Part shown: positions 10,261 to 19,427 of the stretch, in pieces
How positions within the stretch are numbered: the first letter of the stretch is position 1
How the letters are laid out: each line of letters starts with the position of its first letter
Made by a program: the position numbers and the translations under genes
Notes under the pieces: model-generated
Told to the model about the DNA's origin: nothing
The model's input: only the letters and a program-made list of their open reading frames with translations
Database searches by the model: none
Source of the DNA: Nocardia sp.
Lineage (GTDB): Bacteria; Actinomycetota; Actinomycetes; Mycobacteriales; Mycobacteriaceae
Direction of reading: 5' to 3'
Assembly (NCBI RefSeq): GCF_025465275.1
Contig: NZ_JAODNK010000156.1
Coordinates: 1 to 42,233 of the forward strand
Length of the DNA stretch: 42,233 nt

Positions 10261-12828
10261 GTGAAGGCACTGCGTCGTTTCACCGTCCGCGCTCATCTGC
10301 CTGAGCGGTTGTCTGCTCTGACCGAGCTGGCGACAAATTTGCGCTGGTCCTGGGATGCGCCGACCCAGGATGTGTTCGCGGAGCTGGACCATGCGCTGTG
10401 GGTCGAGGTCGGGCGGGATCCGGTGCGCATGCTGGGGGAGGTGCCGGCCGAGCGGCTGGACGAGCTCGCCGGTGACGAGGCGTATACCCGGCGGGTCGAT
10501 GCCGCCGCCGCTGATCTGCGTGACTATCTGGCCCGCCCGCGCTGGTTCCAGCGGCAGGAGCAGGGGCCGAAGGGGATCGCGTACTTCTCCATGGAGTTCG
10601 GGGTCACCGAGGTGCTGCCGAACTATTCGGGTGGGCTCGGGATTCTGGCGGGCGACCATCTCAAGGCCGCCTCCGATCTCGGGCTGCCGCTCATCGGTGT
10701 CGGATTGCTGTACCGCTCCGGCTATTTCCGGCAGTCGCTGACCGCCGACGGCTGGCAGGCCGAGCACTATCCAGCGCTCGATCCGCAGGGACTGCCGCTG
10801 CGGCTGCTCACCGACGGCGGGGTGCCGGTGCTGCTGCACGTGGCGATGCCCGAGGGCCGGGTGCTGCGGGCGCGCGTCTGGATCGCACAGGTGGGCCGGA
10901 TCCCGCTGCTGCTCTTGGATTCCGATATCGCCGAGAACGATCCGGAGCTGCGCGCGGTCACCGACCGGCTGTACGGCGGCGATCAGGATCACCGCATCAA
11001 ACAGGAGATTCTCGCCGGTATCGGCGGGGTGCGGGCGGTGCGCGCCTACACCCGTGCGCACGGCCTGCCCGATCCCGATGTGTTCCATATGAACGAGGGC
11101 CACGCGGGCTTCCTCGGCATCGAGCGAATTCGCGAATTCATGGTCACCGGAATGGATTTCGATGCCGCGCTGACCGCGGTGCGCGCCGGAACCGTCTTCA
11201 CCACGCACACTCCCGTCCCGGCGGGCATCGACCGCTTCGCCAGCGCACTGGTGCGCCGGTACTTCGGCGGCGCACACGGCGAACGGGAATCCCCTGTGCT
11301 GCCGGGTGTTTCGGTGGATCGCATTCTCGCCATCGGCCGTGAGGCCGACCCGTCGGTGTTCAATATGGCGCACCTCGGATTGCGACTTGCTCAGCGCGCC
11401 AATGGCGTATCCAAACTGCACGGTGAGGTCAGCCGCGCCATGTTCGCGCCGCTGTGGCCCGGCTTCGACACCTCGGAGGTGCCGATCGGCTCGGTCACCA
11501 ATGGTGTGCACGCCCCCACCTGGGCCGCGCGCGAATGGATCGACAAGGGCCGCGAGCTCATCGGCGACGAGCTGGTGGAGGAGGCGCGCGGCTGGGAGCG
11601 GCTCAGCGATGTGGATCTGCGTGAACTGTGGTCGACCCGGAACGACTTGCGCGGCATCCTCGTCGACGAGGTGCGCCGCCGGGTGCACGCCTCCTGGCTG
11701 GAGCGCGGCGCGGCCCCGGCCGAACTCGGCTGGATCGACCAGGTCTTCGACCCGAAGGTGCTGACGGTCGGCTTCGCCCGCCGCGTGCCCACCTACAAGC
11801 GGCTCACCCTCATGCTGCGCGATCCGGAGCGGCTGCGGGCGCTGCTGCTGGACCCGGAACGCCCGGTGCAGCTGGTGGTCGCGGGCAAATCCCATCCGGC
11901 CGACGACGGCGGCAAGGCGCTCATCCAGCAGGTGGTGCGCTTCGCCGACGATCCGGAGGTGCGCCATCGCATCGTCTTCCTGCCCAACTACGACATGTCC
12001 ATGGCCCGTTACCTCTACTGGGGTTGTGATGTGTGGCTGAACAATCCGCTGCGGCCCCTGGAAGCCTGCGGTACGTCAGGTATGAAGTCGGCACTCAACG
12101 GCGGCCTCAATCTCTCCATCCGCGACGGCTGGTGGGACGAGATGTACGACGGTGAGAACGGCTGGGCCATCCCCACCGCCGACGGCGTGCGCGACGATCA
12201 CCGACGCGACGATCTGGAAGCCTCCGCGCTGTACGAACTGCTGGAACGCGCTGTGCTGCCGCGCTTCTACGACCGTGACCACGATGATCTGCCCGTGCGC
12301 TGGATGGAGATGGTCCGGCACACCTTGCAGACGCTCGGTCCCCAGGTGCTGGCCTCCCGCATGGTCCGCGATTACGCCGTCGGCTACTACGCGCCCGCCG
12401 CCTCGGCGTATGCGGCGGTGTCGCAGGACGATTTCAAGGGCGCCCGGGAACTCGCCGAGTATCGCCGCCGTATCGAATCCGCTTGGCCGACAGTAAGAGT
12501 CGTGCAGGTGGACAGCTCGGGCCTGCCGGATATCCCGGTCATCGGCGCGAACCTCGCGCTGCGCGCCCGCATCGACCTGGGTGGTCTGTCTTCGTCGGAC
12601 GTCACCGTTCAGGCGGTACTGGGACGGGTCTCACCCACCGACGATCTCACCGATATCCACAACATCCCCATGGTCTACGCCGGAACGGACTCCGGCACAG
12701 AACTTTTCACCGTCGAGGCCCCCGTTCCCCTCTCCGGTGCGGTCGGCTACACCATCCGCATCCTGCCCAGCCACCCGCTGCTGGCCTCCGAAGCGGAGTT
12801 CGGCCTGGTGGCGACGCCCAGCCCCTAG
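10261..12828 (+). CDS. glgP: Alpha-glucan (glycogen) phosphorylase
   Basis: The 855-residue, PLP-dependent enzyme releases glucose-1-phosphate from alpha-1,4-glucans. It belongs to the actinobacterial branch, beginning KALRRFTVRAHLPERLSAL and containing GIAYFSMEFGVTEVLPNYSGGLGILAGDHLKAASDLG. The PLP-binding lysine is Lys609 in EACGTSGMKSALNGGLN. The start GTG 10261 matches the conserved N-terminus; the frame stays open more than 1.2 kb further upstream, but only because of base composition. The start abuts repeat copy B, whose GGAGG is the only ribosome-binding-site candidate (13 nt away). The stop codon overlaps that of the convergent ligase gene in the tetranucleotide CTAG. Confidence 0.95.
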   Translation: MKALRRFTVRAHLPERLSALTELATNLRWSWDAPTQDVFAELDHALWVEVGRDPVRMLGEVPAERLDELAGDEAYTRRVDAAAADLRDYLARPRWFQRQEQGPKGIAYFSMEFGVTEVLPNYSGGLGILAGDHLKAASDLGLPLIGVGLLYRSGYFRQSLTADGWQAEHYPALDPQGLPLRLLTDGGVPVLLHVAMPEGRVLRARVWIAQVGRIPLLLLDSDIAENDPELRAVTDRLYGGDQDHRIKQEILAGIGGVRAVRAYTRAHGLPDPDVFHMNEGHAGFLGIERIREFMVTGMDFDAALTAVRAGTVFTTHTPVPAGIDRFASALVRRYFGGAHGERESPVLPGVSVDRILAIGREADPSVFNMAHLGLRLAQRANGVSKLHGEVSRAMFAPLWPGFDTSEVPIGSVTNGVHAPTWAAREWIDKGRELIGDELVEEARGWERLSDVDLRELWSTRNDLRGILVDEVRRRVHASWLERGAAPAELGWIDQVFDPKVLTVGFARRVPTYKRLTLMLRDPERLRALLLDPERPVQLVVAGKSHPADDGGKALIQQVVRFADDPEVRHRIVFLPNYDMSMARYLYWGCDVWLNNPLRPLEACGTSGMKSALNGGLNLSIRDGWWDEMYDGENGWAIPTADGVRDDHRRDDLEASALYELLERAVLPRFYDRDHDDLPVRWMEMVRHTLQTLGPQVLASRMVRDYAVGYYAPAASAYAAVSQDDFKGARELAEYRRRIESAWPTVRVVQVDSSGLPDIPVIGANLALRARIDLGGLSSSDVTVQAVLGRVSPTDDLTDIHNIPMVYAGTDSGTELFTVEAPVPLSGAVGYTIRILPSHPLLASEAEFGLVATPSP

Positions 12829-14879
12829 GTCGCCTGTCCCAGTGTGCGTTTCAGGATCTTGCCCGTGGCATTACGGGGCAGCGCATCCAGGAATGTCACA
12901 TCGCGGGGCACGGAGAACCGGCTCACCCGGTGCCGGATGTAATTACGCACCATCTCGGAGTCGAGTCCGGAACCGGGCCGCTTGACCACGAAAGCCGCCA
13001 GGCGCTGGCCGAATTCGTGATCGGGCACCCCGACCACGGCGACCTCGCTCACCTGCGGCAGATGCGAGAGCGCCTCCTCGACCGAACGCGGGAAGACGTT
13101 CTCGCCGCCGGAGATGATCATCTCGTCGTCCCGGCCTGCCAGGAACAGCTTCCCGTCGGCGTCCAGGTAGCCGACGTCCCCGGTGTCCAGCATGCCGTTC
13201 GACTCCTCCGGCGGGGTGGCATCGGTATACCCGTCGAACAGCATGTGATTGCCGACGAAGACGCGCCCGGTCGCGCCGACCGGCAGAATGCGCCGATCCT
13301 GGCCCAGCACAGCGATTCTCGTGCCCAGCGGCGGACGGCCCGCGGTGGTGGGGGACATGCGCAGATCCGCCGGATCGGCAATGCTGGCCCACGACACCTC
13401 GGTGGACCCGTACACGTTGTAGAGGATGTCGCCGAAGGTATCCAGGAACTGCAGTACGGTCGCCCCGGCCAGCGGCGCACCGCAGCTGGCGACGATCTTC
13501 AGGCTGGACAGGTCGTACCGTGCCCGCACGTGCACGGGCAGGTCGAGAATGCGGTTCACCATCACGGGCACCACGATCAGCGCGGTCACCCTGTGCTCGG
13601 CGATCCGCCGCAGACAGTCCTCTGCGTCGAACCGATCGCCCAGCACGATGGTCGCGCGAATGGCGGTGGAGATCTGCAGCGCCGCCAGCCCCCAGGTGTG
13701 GAACAGCGGCGACGGAATCAGCAGGGTCTCGTTGACGCCGAACGGGATTCGCGACAGCAGCGCCGCCACCGTCCCGAAGCCCTTGGGATGCGGCCGCCGC
13801 GCACCCTTGGGCGTGCCGCTGGTCCCGGAGGTGAGCACGATCAACTGCCCGGGCCGCGACGGTTTCTTCGTCGCCAGCTCCTGCATGGCGATGAGATCCT
13901 CGATGGTGGTGCGCCCGGGTACGGGCGGGCGCTCGTCGGTGGTGAAGCGCGGCAGATCGGCCGGCAGATACCGGACCAGATCCTCGAATTCGCTGTCCAC
14001 GAACAGCGCCGACAGCCCGTGCCGCTGCACGATCTCCTCGATCTGCCGTGCGGGCAGACCGGTATTGAGCAGCACCGCGTCCGCGCCCGCCTTACCGGCG
14101 GCCACCATGGCTTCGACCATGCCGGTGTGATTGCGGCACAGCAGTCCGATCGAAGCCCGGTTACCGAACCCGAGCATGGTCATGGCGCCCGCCAATGCGT
14201 TACTGCGCGAGTGCAATTGGTCGAAGGTGGTGCAGTAGCGGTCGTCGATGACGGCCGCCCGCTGCGGTGAGTGCGCCGCCGCCGTGGCATATCCGCCGGC
14301 CAGGCTGAACCCCCATTTGGCCAGGCTGCCCAGCTGTTTGAGCCCGACGTCGGGCCGGAAGGTACGCACCACGCCGGAGGTCACCATCTGCCGGGCGACG
14401 CTCGCCTGCAGCTTCATCGGCGAGTCTTCGCCATTGATGATCGTCGCGGTCGGCGCGCCCGCCACCAGTTCGGCGACCCGTTTGAGCCCGGCCTGCGTCC
14501 AGGCCACCGCCGCCGAGTTGGGCAGTTGCGCGACCAGCGGATGTATCAGTGCGGCTTTGAAAAACGTGACCGAGACCCGGGTGTTCGGGCCGACCTCGCG
14601 CAGTCGCACCGCGGCGAAGCTGCCGGAGTCGGGGCAGTGCAGTTCCAGATTCTCGTATTCGCGGCCGATGCGCACCTGCACCTGCAGCGTGCGGATATCG
14701 ATTCCGGCGCCGCCCACCCGCATCGTCAGGGTGGGGTGTACGTCGGCGGCATCGCGTTGTTCGCACGCACCGATACCGCGGAAGAGCCGAGGGTAGGACT
14801 GTGGCTCTACGAGCACATCCCAGATCGCTTTGCGACTGATCGCGAACTCGGCGATCGCATCGATGACATCGGTAACCAC
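12825..14879 (-). CDS. SRPBCC domain fused to acyl-CoA ligase (ANL family)
   Basis: The 684-residue protein has two parts. Residues 1 to about 150 resemble an SRPBCC/START-like ligand-binding domain (IAEFAISRKAIWDVLVEPQSYPRLF, typical of polyketide-cyclase/CoxG proteins). Residues about 165-684 are a fatty-acid-type adenylate-forming ligase with P-loop TSGTSGTPKG (350-359), YGSTE (490-494), LDTGD (564-568) and the catalytic Lys674 in PRNATGK. It should activate a carboxylic acid to its CoA thioester; the substrate is unknown, and the SRPBCC part may bind a hydrophobic substrate. The start is GTG 14879. The stop codon shares CTAG with glgP. An ordinary FadD lacks the N-terminal domain. Confidence 0.86.
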   Translation of the reverse strand: MVTDVIDAIAEFAISRKAIWDVLVEPQSYPRLFRGIGACEQRDAADVHPTLTMRVGGAGIDIRTLQVQVRIGREYENLELHCPDSGSFAAVRLREVGPNTRVSVTFFKAALIHPLVAQLPNSAAVAWTQAGLKRVAELVAGAPTATIINGEDSPMKLQASVARQMVTSGVVRTFRPDVGLKQLGSLAKWGFSLAGGYATAAAHSPQRAAVIDDRYCTTFDQLHSRSNALAGAMTMLGFGNRASIGLLCRNHTGMVEAMVAAGKAGADAVLLNTGLPARQIEEIVQRHGLSALFVDSEFEDLVRYLPADLPRFTTDERPPVPGRTTIEDLIAMQELATKKPSRPGQLIVLTSGTSGTPKGARRPHPKGFGTVAALLSRIPFGVNETLLIPSPLFHTWGLAALQISTAIRATIVLGDRFDAEDCLRRIAEHRVTALIVVPVMVNRILDLPVHVRARYDLSSLKIVASCGAPLAGATVLQFLDTFGDILYNVYGSTEVSWASIADPADLRMSPTTAGRPPLGTRIAVLGQDRRILPVGATGRVFVGNHMLFDGYTDATPPEESNGMLDTGDVGYLDADGKLFLAGRDDEMIISGGENVFPRSVEEALSHLPQVSEVAVVGVPDHEFGQRLAAFVVKRPGSGLDSEMVRNYIRHRVSRFSVPRDVTFLDALPRNATGKILKRTLGQAT

Positions 14880-15057
14880 ACGTTTGCAATTCTCATCTGC
14901 CGGTACTTGCCGTCCGCCCCCGGATTACGTATTTGTAACGTCTCAGACAGTATGCCGCAAGGTTTTCGAAATACCGGTGGGTAATAAGTTTAATTGCCCA
15001 GCAATTGCGCTGGTAGCACTGGAAAAACAAGCATGAGGCAGGTGCGATTGCTCACGA

Positions 15058-15113
15058 TTCGCCGGGCCGAGTGAAGTTCCGGCGAACGAGACAAGTACGG
15101 TGCCCACGGCACC
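15058..15113 (+). promoter_or_regulatory. Structured leader candidate before purine permease gene
   Basis: The 269-nt gap before the permease gene holds two perfect hairpins: TTCGCCGG (15058-15065) with CCGGCGAA (15079-15086), and GGTGCC (15099-15104) with GGCACC (15108-15113). They would lie in the 5' untranslated region. No known purine or xanthine riboswitch consensus is recognisable. The rest of the gap is AT-richer promoter sequence. Confidence 0.3.
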
Positions 15114-15148
15114 CTTCTGACCTCCCGCCGACTGGAGACAACACACCC

Positions 15149-16507
15149 ATGAGCACCGTCCTCACGCGCACCAAGGGGCGCGTCGACGAGTACTTCGGCA
15201 TCAGCAATCACGGGTCGACCGTCAAGCGTGAGCTCATGGCCGGAACGATCACGTTCCTCGCCATGTCCTATGTGCTGGCCGTCAATCCGGCGATCCTCGG
15301 CGACCACGGTGTACTGGGCGACAAGGGCATGCCGACACAGGCGGTCTTCACCGCGACCGCCGTCGCCGCGGTGGTCGGCACGCTGGTGATGGGCATCTGG
15401 GCCAAGTACCCGGTGGCGCTCGCGCCCGGTATGGGGCTCAATGCCTTCTTCGCGTACACGGTCATCCTCAATATGGGCATCCCGTGGCAGGAAGCGCTGT
15501 CCGGCACCTTGCTCTCCGGCCTCATCTTCTTCGTCCTGGCCATCACCAAGGTGCGCGAGAAGATCATCGACGCCATCCCCATGCAGATGAAACTGGCGGT
15601 CGGCGCCGGCATCGGCATGTTCGTGGCGTTCCTCGGCCTGAAGAACGCGGGCATCGTGGTCGCCAGCGACGCGACCCTGGTGCATCTGGGCAACTTCCAC
15701 AGGGGCACCACGCTGCTGGCGCTGTTCGGCCTGCTGGTGACGGTCGTCTTCCTGGTGCTCGGCTGGCACGGCGCGGTGCTGTACGGCATCCTCTCCACCG
15801 CCATCCTCGGCATTGTCACCGGGCTGGTGCACCTGCCGGACTCGGTCGCCGAGTTGCCGCACGGCCTCGACAAGACCTTCGGCCAGGCCGTGATTCACCT
15901 CCCCGACGCCTTCACCGGGCAGATGATCATCGTGGTGCTCACCATGCTGTTCGTCGACTTCTTCGATGCCTCCGGCACCTTGATCGGCGTCGCCCATCAG
16001 GCCGGGCTGCTCACCGAGGAGGGCAAGCTGGAGCGCGCCGGACAGGCACTGGCGGCCGATTCGATCGGCACTGCCGCGGGCGCGATCATCGGCACCTCCA
16101 CCACCACCGCGTATGTCGAATCCACGGCGGGTGTTTCGGCGGGCGGGCGCACCGGTCTGACCGCGGTCTCCACGGCCGGCTGGTTCCTGCTGGCCGTGTT
16201 CTTCTTCCCGCTCTTCGCGGTGGTCGCGGATGTGCCCGCGGTGACCGCACCGGCGCTCATCGTGGTCGGCGTGCTCATGTCCCGCGCGCTCGGCGATATC
16301 GACTGGAGCCGTTTGGAATACGCGGTCCCGGCCTTCATCACCGTGATCATGATGCCGCTGACCTACTCCATCGCGAACGGCATTGCCATGGGTCTGCTGT
16401 TCTACCCGATCGTCATGGTCGCCAAGCGTCGCGGACGCGAGGTGCACCCCGTGATGTGGGTGCTGATGGTCGTATTCGTCTCGTACTTCTGGTTCCTCGC
16501 GAAGTAA
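15149..16507 (+). CDS. NCS2 family purine permease, AzgA/PbuG type
   Basis: This polytopic inner-membrane protein of 452 residues has about 12-14 hydrophobic segments. Family signatures are ELMAGTITFLAMSYVLAVNP at the N-terminus, KYPVALAPGMGLNAFFAYTVI in the substrate region, LFVDFFDASGTLIGVAHQAGLL and the loop TSTTTAYVESTAGVSAGGRTG. These mark the adenine/guanine/hypoxanthine proton symporters rather than the xanthine/uracil branch. ATG 15149 has GGAG 11 nt upstream. The gene stands alone on its strand after the divergent ligase, followed by a hairpin and doxX. No purine-metabolism neighbours confirm the substrate. Confidence 0.9.
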   Translation: MSTVLTRTKGRVDEYFGISNHGSTVKRELMAGTITFLAMSYVLAVNPAILGDHGVLGDKGMPTQAVFTATAVAAVVGTLVMGIWAKYPVALAPGMGLNAFFAYTVILNMGIPWQEALSGTLLSGLIFFVLAITKVREKIIDAIPMQMKLAVGAGIGMFVAFLGLKNAGIVVASDATLVHLGNFHRGTTLLALFGLLVTVVFLVLGWHGAVLYGILSTAILGIVTGLVHLPDSVAELPHGLDKTFGQAVIHLPDAFTGQMIIVVLTMLFVDFFDASGTLIGVAHQAGLLTEEGKLERAGQALAADSIGTAAGAIIGTSTTTAYVESTAGVSAGGRTGLTAVSTAGWFLLAVFFFPLFAVVADVPAVTAPALIVVGVLMSRALGDIDWSRLEYAVPAFITVIMMPLTYSIANGIAMGLLFYPIVMVAKRRGREVHPVMWVLMVVFVSYFWFLAK

Positions 16508-16527
16508 CCCAGGTCACAGCTTTTCTC

Positions 16528-16557
16528 GCCGGGCGGCGGAATGGGTTGCCGCCCGGC
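16528..16557 (+). terminator. Hairpin after purine permease gene
   Basis: A 10-bp perfect stem (GCCGGGCGGC with GCCGCCCGGC, 10-nt loop) lies 20 nt after the stop codon. There is no T-tract. A further small palindrome, GCGGAC-TACG-GTCCGC, lies at 16584-16599 in front of doxX. Confidence 0.5.
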
Positions 16558-16642
16558 CCGGTTGAGCCTTACTGTGCAGCTATGCGGACTACGGTCCGCT
16601 TAATGGATTTGCACGGACCGGCCGACGAGGAATGGGAAAGCA

Positions 16643-17182
16643 ATGACGACTGTCGACGAAAATGCCGCCGGTACTCGCACTTCCGGTGTGGCCACACTGA
16701 AGAGCTTGGACGCCGGTGCCTCCGATATCGGCCTGCTGGTGGCGCGGGTGGGCTTCGGCGCCCTGCTCGTGGTGCACGGCACCCAGAAGCTGTTCGGCTG
16801 GTTCAACGGTTACGGCCTGGACGCCACCGCCGGCGCGTTCGTGGGCATGGGCTACGACCCGGGCAAGTTCTTCGCCACGCTGGCAGGTCTGAGTGAGGTG
16901 ACCGGCGGCGTGCTGCTCGCGCTGGGTCTGCTGACGCCGCTGGCGGCCGCAATTGTGCTGGGCACCATGCTGAATGCGGTCAATGCGACCTGGCACGGCG
17001 GGTTCGCCGCCTACGAGTCGGCGCTGCTGTACGCGGTCGCGGCGCTGGCGCTGGCCTTCACCGGCCCGGGCCGGTTCGCGCTGGATGCCGAGCGGCCTTG
17101 GGCGCGTAAGGGATTCGGCTGGGCTGCGGGTGCGGTGCTGCTGGCCGTGGTCGCCGCGCTCATCACGCTGATCGCGAAGTAA
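16643..17182 (+). CDS. DoxX family membrane protein
   Basis: The 179-residue protein has four hydrophobic helices and the DoxX core LLVARVGFGALLVVHGTQKLFGWF (about 33-56), followed by GGVLLALGLLTPLAA. The first 27 residues are a soluble tail. DoxX proteins are membrane components of redox or thiol-stress systems in mycobacteria (the SodA-DoxX-SseA complex), but neither sodA nor sseA is near, so the role is open. ATG 16643 is preceded by GGGAAAG. A hairpin followed by a T-rich run closes the gene. Confidence 0.85.
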   Translation: MTTVDENAAGTRTSGVATLKSLDAGASDIGLLVARVGFGALLVVHGTQKLFGWFNGYGLDATAGAFVGMGYDPGKFFATLAGLSEVTGGVLLALGLLTPLAAAIVLGTMLNAVNATWHGGFAAYESALLYAVAALALAFTGPGRFALDAERPWARKGFGWAAGAVLLAVVAALITLIAK

Positions 17183-17204
17183 GCATTGCAATAAGAAGTT
17201 TATG

Positions 17205-17239
17205 GTCCCCGCGCCGCGTGCAGGGCTTGGCGCGGGGAC
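17205..17239 (+). terminator. GC hairpin after doxX
   Basis: GTCCCCGCGCC (17205-17215) pairs perfectly with 17229-17239 across a 13-nt loop. It has no T-tract. Long-range arms ACTTCCGA (17246-17253) and TCGGAAGT (17303-17310) follow. Confidence 0.45.
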
Positions 17240-17320
17240 ACCGATACTTCCGATGTGGGAATTGGGGGTACACCGGGGTATCGCAGGCCAATTTACTTCT
17301 ATTCGGAAGTACAGACCACT

Positions 17321-17353
17321 CGTGTGATCGTTTTCACACGGGTGTTTTGTTTA
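17321..17353 (+). terminator. T-rich terminator between doxX and dinG
   Basis: CGTGTGA (17321-17327) pairs with TCACACG (17334-17340), followed by GGTGTTTTGTTT. The right arm and T-run overlap the 3' end of the convergent dinG gene. Confidence 0.55.
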
Positions 17354-19397
17354 GCTCAGGGGTTTTGGTAAGTCGCTCCAAAGCCTTTGTCACCACTTGC
17401 GGATCGGACGTTTCCCAATACGGCGGCAACGACGCACGAAGATATCCGCCGTAGCGCGCAGTCGCGAGGCGCGAATCCAGAATAGCGATTACACCGCGAT
17501 CGTCCACACTGCGCAGCAGTCGGCCCGTGCCCTGCGCGAGTAGGAGCGCCGCATGATTGGCCGCGATCGACAGAAAACCGTTGCCGCCCCGTGATTCCAC
17601 CGCGCGCTGCCGGGCCACCAGTAGCGGATCATCCGGGCGCGGGAACGGAATCCGGTCCAGGATCACCAGACTCAGTGACGGGCCCGGCACATCCACGCCC
17701 TGCCACAGCGAAAGTGTGCCGAAGAGTGAGGTTTCCGGGTCCTCGGCGAATTTCTTGACCAGCGCGCCGGTGGCGTCGTCGCCCTGGCACAGCACCGGGG
17801 TATCCAGGCGCTCGCGCAGAATCTCGGTGGCGGCCTTGGCCGCTCGCATGGAGGAGAACAAACCGAGGGTGCGGCCGCCGGCCGCGGTGATGAGGCGCTC
17901 GATCTCGTCCAGGTACGCGGTCGGCAGCCCGTCCCGGCCCGGCGCGGGAAGATGCTTGGCCACGTAGAGGATTCCAGATTTGGCATGGTCGAAAGGGGAA
18001 CCCACGTCGACCGAATTCCAGTGCAGCGCAGCGGCATCGGAGGGGGCCTCGACGCCGCTGGCCAGTGCCGGATCCACCTTGGCGGCGGATTTGGGCGGCA
18101 GGCCCCAGGTGACGGCCAGATTGTCGAAGGAGCCGCCGATCTGCAGCGTGGCCGAGGTGAGAACCACTGTGGCAGTACCGAACAGGCGACTGCGCAGCAG
18201 ACCGCCCACCGAGAGCGGAGCCATGTGCAGGGTGCGGCGCGGGACGCCGCGCACCTCATCGCTGGCCAGCCAGATGACATCGCGATGTGCGGACGGATCC
18301 GGCTCCTCGTAGGTGGTGAGCACTCGCACCGCGGCGTCGTGGATCTCCTCGATCGCGGCGAGGGCCTGATTGCGGGCCGCCGCGGATTCGGGATCGGCCT
18401 GCGGATTGGTGGAACCCGTTGGCGCGAGCGCGGTGCGGGCATTCCAGGCGGCATCGCGAATGAGCGCCAGCACCGAGGCGGCGCCGTCGGGCATGCGATC
18501 CCAGCGGCCGGGATTCAGCTCGTCCAGGAGGGTGTGCCAGGCCTCGGCCGCACCCTCGAGACGATCCACCTCTTGCTCGTCGATGAGTTTGGTGCAGCGT
18601 TTGGCGGCCGCGCTGATGGATCCCGTGGACAGCTCCGCGGTGGCCACCCCGGTCACCCGGTCGACCAGTTCGTGCGCCTCGTCGATCACCACCACATCGT
18701 GTTCGGGCAGCACCTGGATACCGCTGATGGCGTCGATGGCCAGCAGCGCATGATTGGTGACGACCACATCGGCCGTGCCCGACTCCGCGCGCGCCTTCTC
18801 GGCGAAGCAGTCCTGGCCGAACTGGCACCGCGACTTGCCCAGGCACTCACGCGAACTCACGCTCACCTGCCGCCAGGCCCGGTCGCTCACGCCCGGCGTG
18901 AGCTCGTCCCGATCGCCGGTCTCGGTATTGGACACCCACTCGTGCAGCCGCTGCACCTCGCGCCCCAGCCGCGAGATGGCGAACGCGTCGAACAGCTCCG
19001 CCTCGCCCGGCTCGTCCGGAATCGCACTATTGATCTTGTTCAAGCACAGATAGTTATTGCGCCCCTTGAGAATCGCGAACTGCGCCACCCGCCCCAGCTG
19101 CTCCGCCAGCGCCGCACTCAACCGCGGCAGATCCCGATCCACCAACTGCCGCTGCAACGCAATGGTCGCGGTCGACACCACGACCGTCCGCCCAGTCCGC
19201 ACCGCATGCCGCAAACTCGGCACCAGATAAGCCAGCGACTTCCCCGTCCCGGTCCCCGCCTGCACCGCCAGATGCTCCCCGGTATCGATGGCATGCGCCA
19301 CCGCCGCGGACATGGTCTGCTGCCCCTTGCGCTCCTTACCCCCGAGCGCCTGGACAGCGGTGGCCAATAGCTTCGGGACGGGAGGGAGTTCGGGCAC
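17334..19397 (-). CDS. dinG: ATP-dependent helicase, DinG/XPD family
   Basis: This 687-residue superfamily 2 helicase unwinds DNA or R-loops 5' to 3'. Motifs are Walker A AGTGTGKS (47-54), four cysteines for an Fe-S cluster (Cys118, Cys185, Cys191, Cys197) and Walker B VVIDEAHE (DEAH 239-242). SLWQGVDVPG and the motif VI region QGTGRLLRS follow near the C-terminus. GTG 19397 is preferred over TTG 19427 because TAACCT lies 7 nt before it and the conserved sequence begins near there; the TTG would add 10 residues. Repeat copy C begins about 30 bp upstream. It corresponds to M. tuberculosis Rv1329c, and the role in repair is family knowledge. Confidence 0.92.
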   Translation of the reverse strand: MPELPPVPKLLATAVQALGGKERKGQQTMSAAVAHAIDTGEHLAVQAGTGTGKSLAYLVPSLRHAVRTGRTVVVSTATIALQRQLVDRDLPRLSAALAEQLGRVAQFAILKGRNNYLCLNKINSAIPDEPGEAELFDAFAISRLGREVQRLHEWVSNTETGDRDELTPGVSDRAWRQVSVSSRECLGKSRCQFGQDCFAEKARAESGTADVVVTNHALLAIDAISGIQVLPEHDVVVIDEAHELVDRVTGVATAELSTGSISAAAKRCTKLIDEQEVDRLEGAAEAWHTLLDELNPGRWDRMPDGAASVLALIRDAAWNARTALAPTGSTNPQADPESAAARNQALAAIEEIHDAAVRVLTTYEEPDPSAHRDVIWLASDEVRGVPRRTLHMAPLSVGGLLRSRLFGTATVVLTSATLQIGGSFDNLAVTWGLPPKSAAKVDPALASGVEAPSDAAALHWNSVDVGSPFDHAKSGILYVAKHLPAPGRDGLPTAYLDEIERLITAAGGRTLGLFSSMRAAKAATEILRERLDTPVLCQGDDATGALVKKFAEDPETSLFGTLSLWQGVDVPGPSLSLVILDRIPFPRPDDPLLVARQRAVESRGGNGFLSIAANHAALLLAQGTGRLLRSVDDRGVIAILDSRLATARYGGYLRASLPPYWETSDPQVVTKALERLTKTPELNKTPV

Positions 19398-19404
19398 GAC
19401 GGCC

Positions 19405-19410
19405 AGGTTA
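19405..19410 (-). promoter_or_regulatory. -10 element, leaderless start of dinG
   Basis: TAACCT lies 7 nt before GTG 19397. It favours this start over TTG 19427. Confidence 0.5.
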
Positions 19411-19427
19411 CTGCGCCGGGCCGACAA

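Noticed and set aside
10066..11967. Minus-strand frame of about 630 codons opposite glgP
   Set aside because: It is His/Arg/Gly-rich antisense translation of a well-conserved enzyme gene, without motifs or start signals.
12483..14270. Plus-strand frame of about 595 codons opposite the ligase gene
   Set aside because: It is a shadow of the SRPBCC/ligase fusion, whose motifs are all intact on the minus strand.
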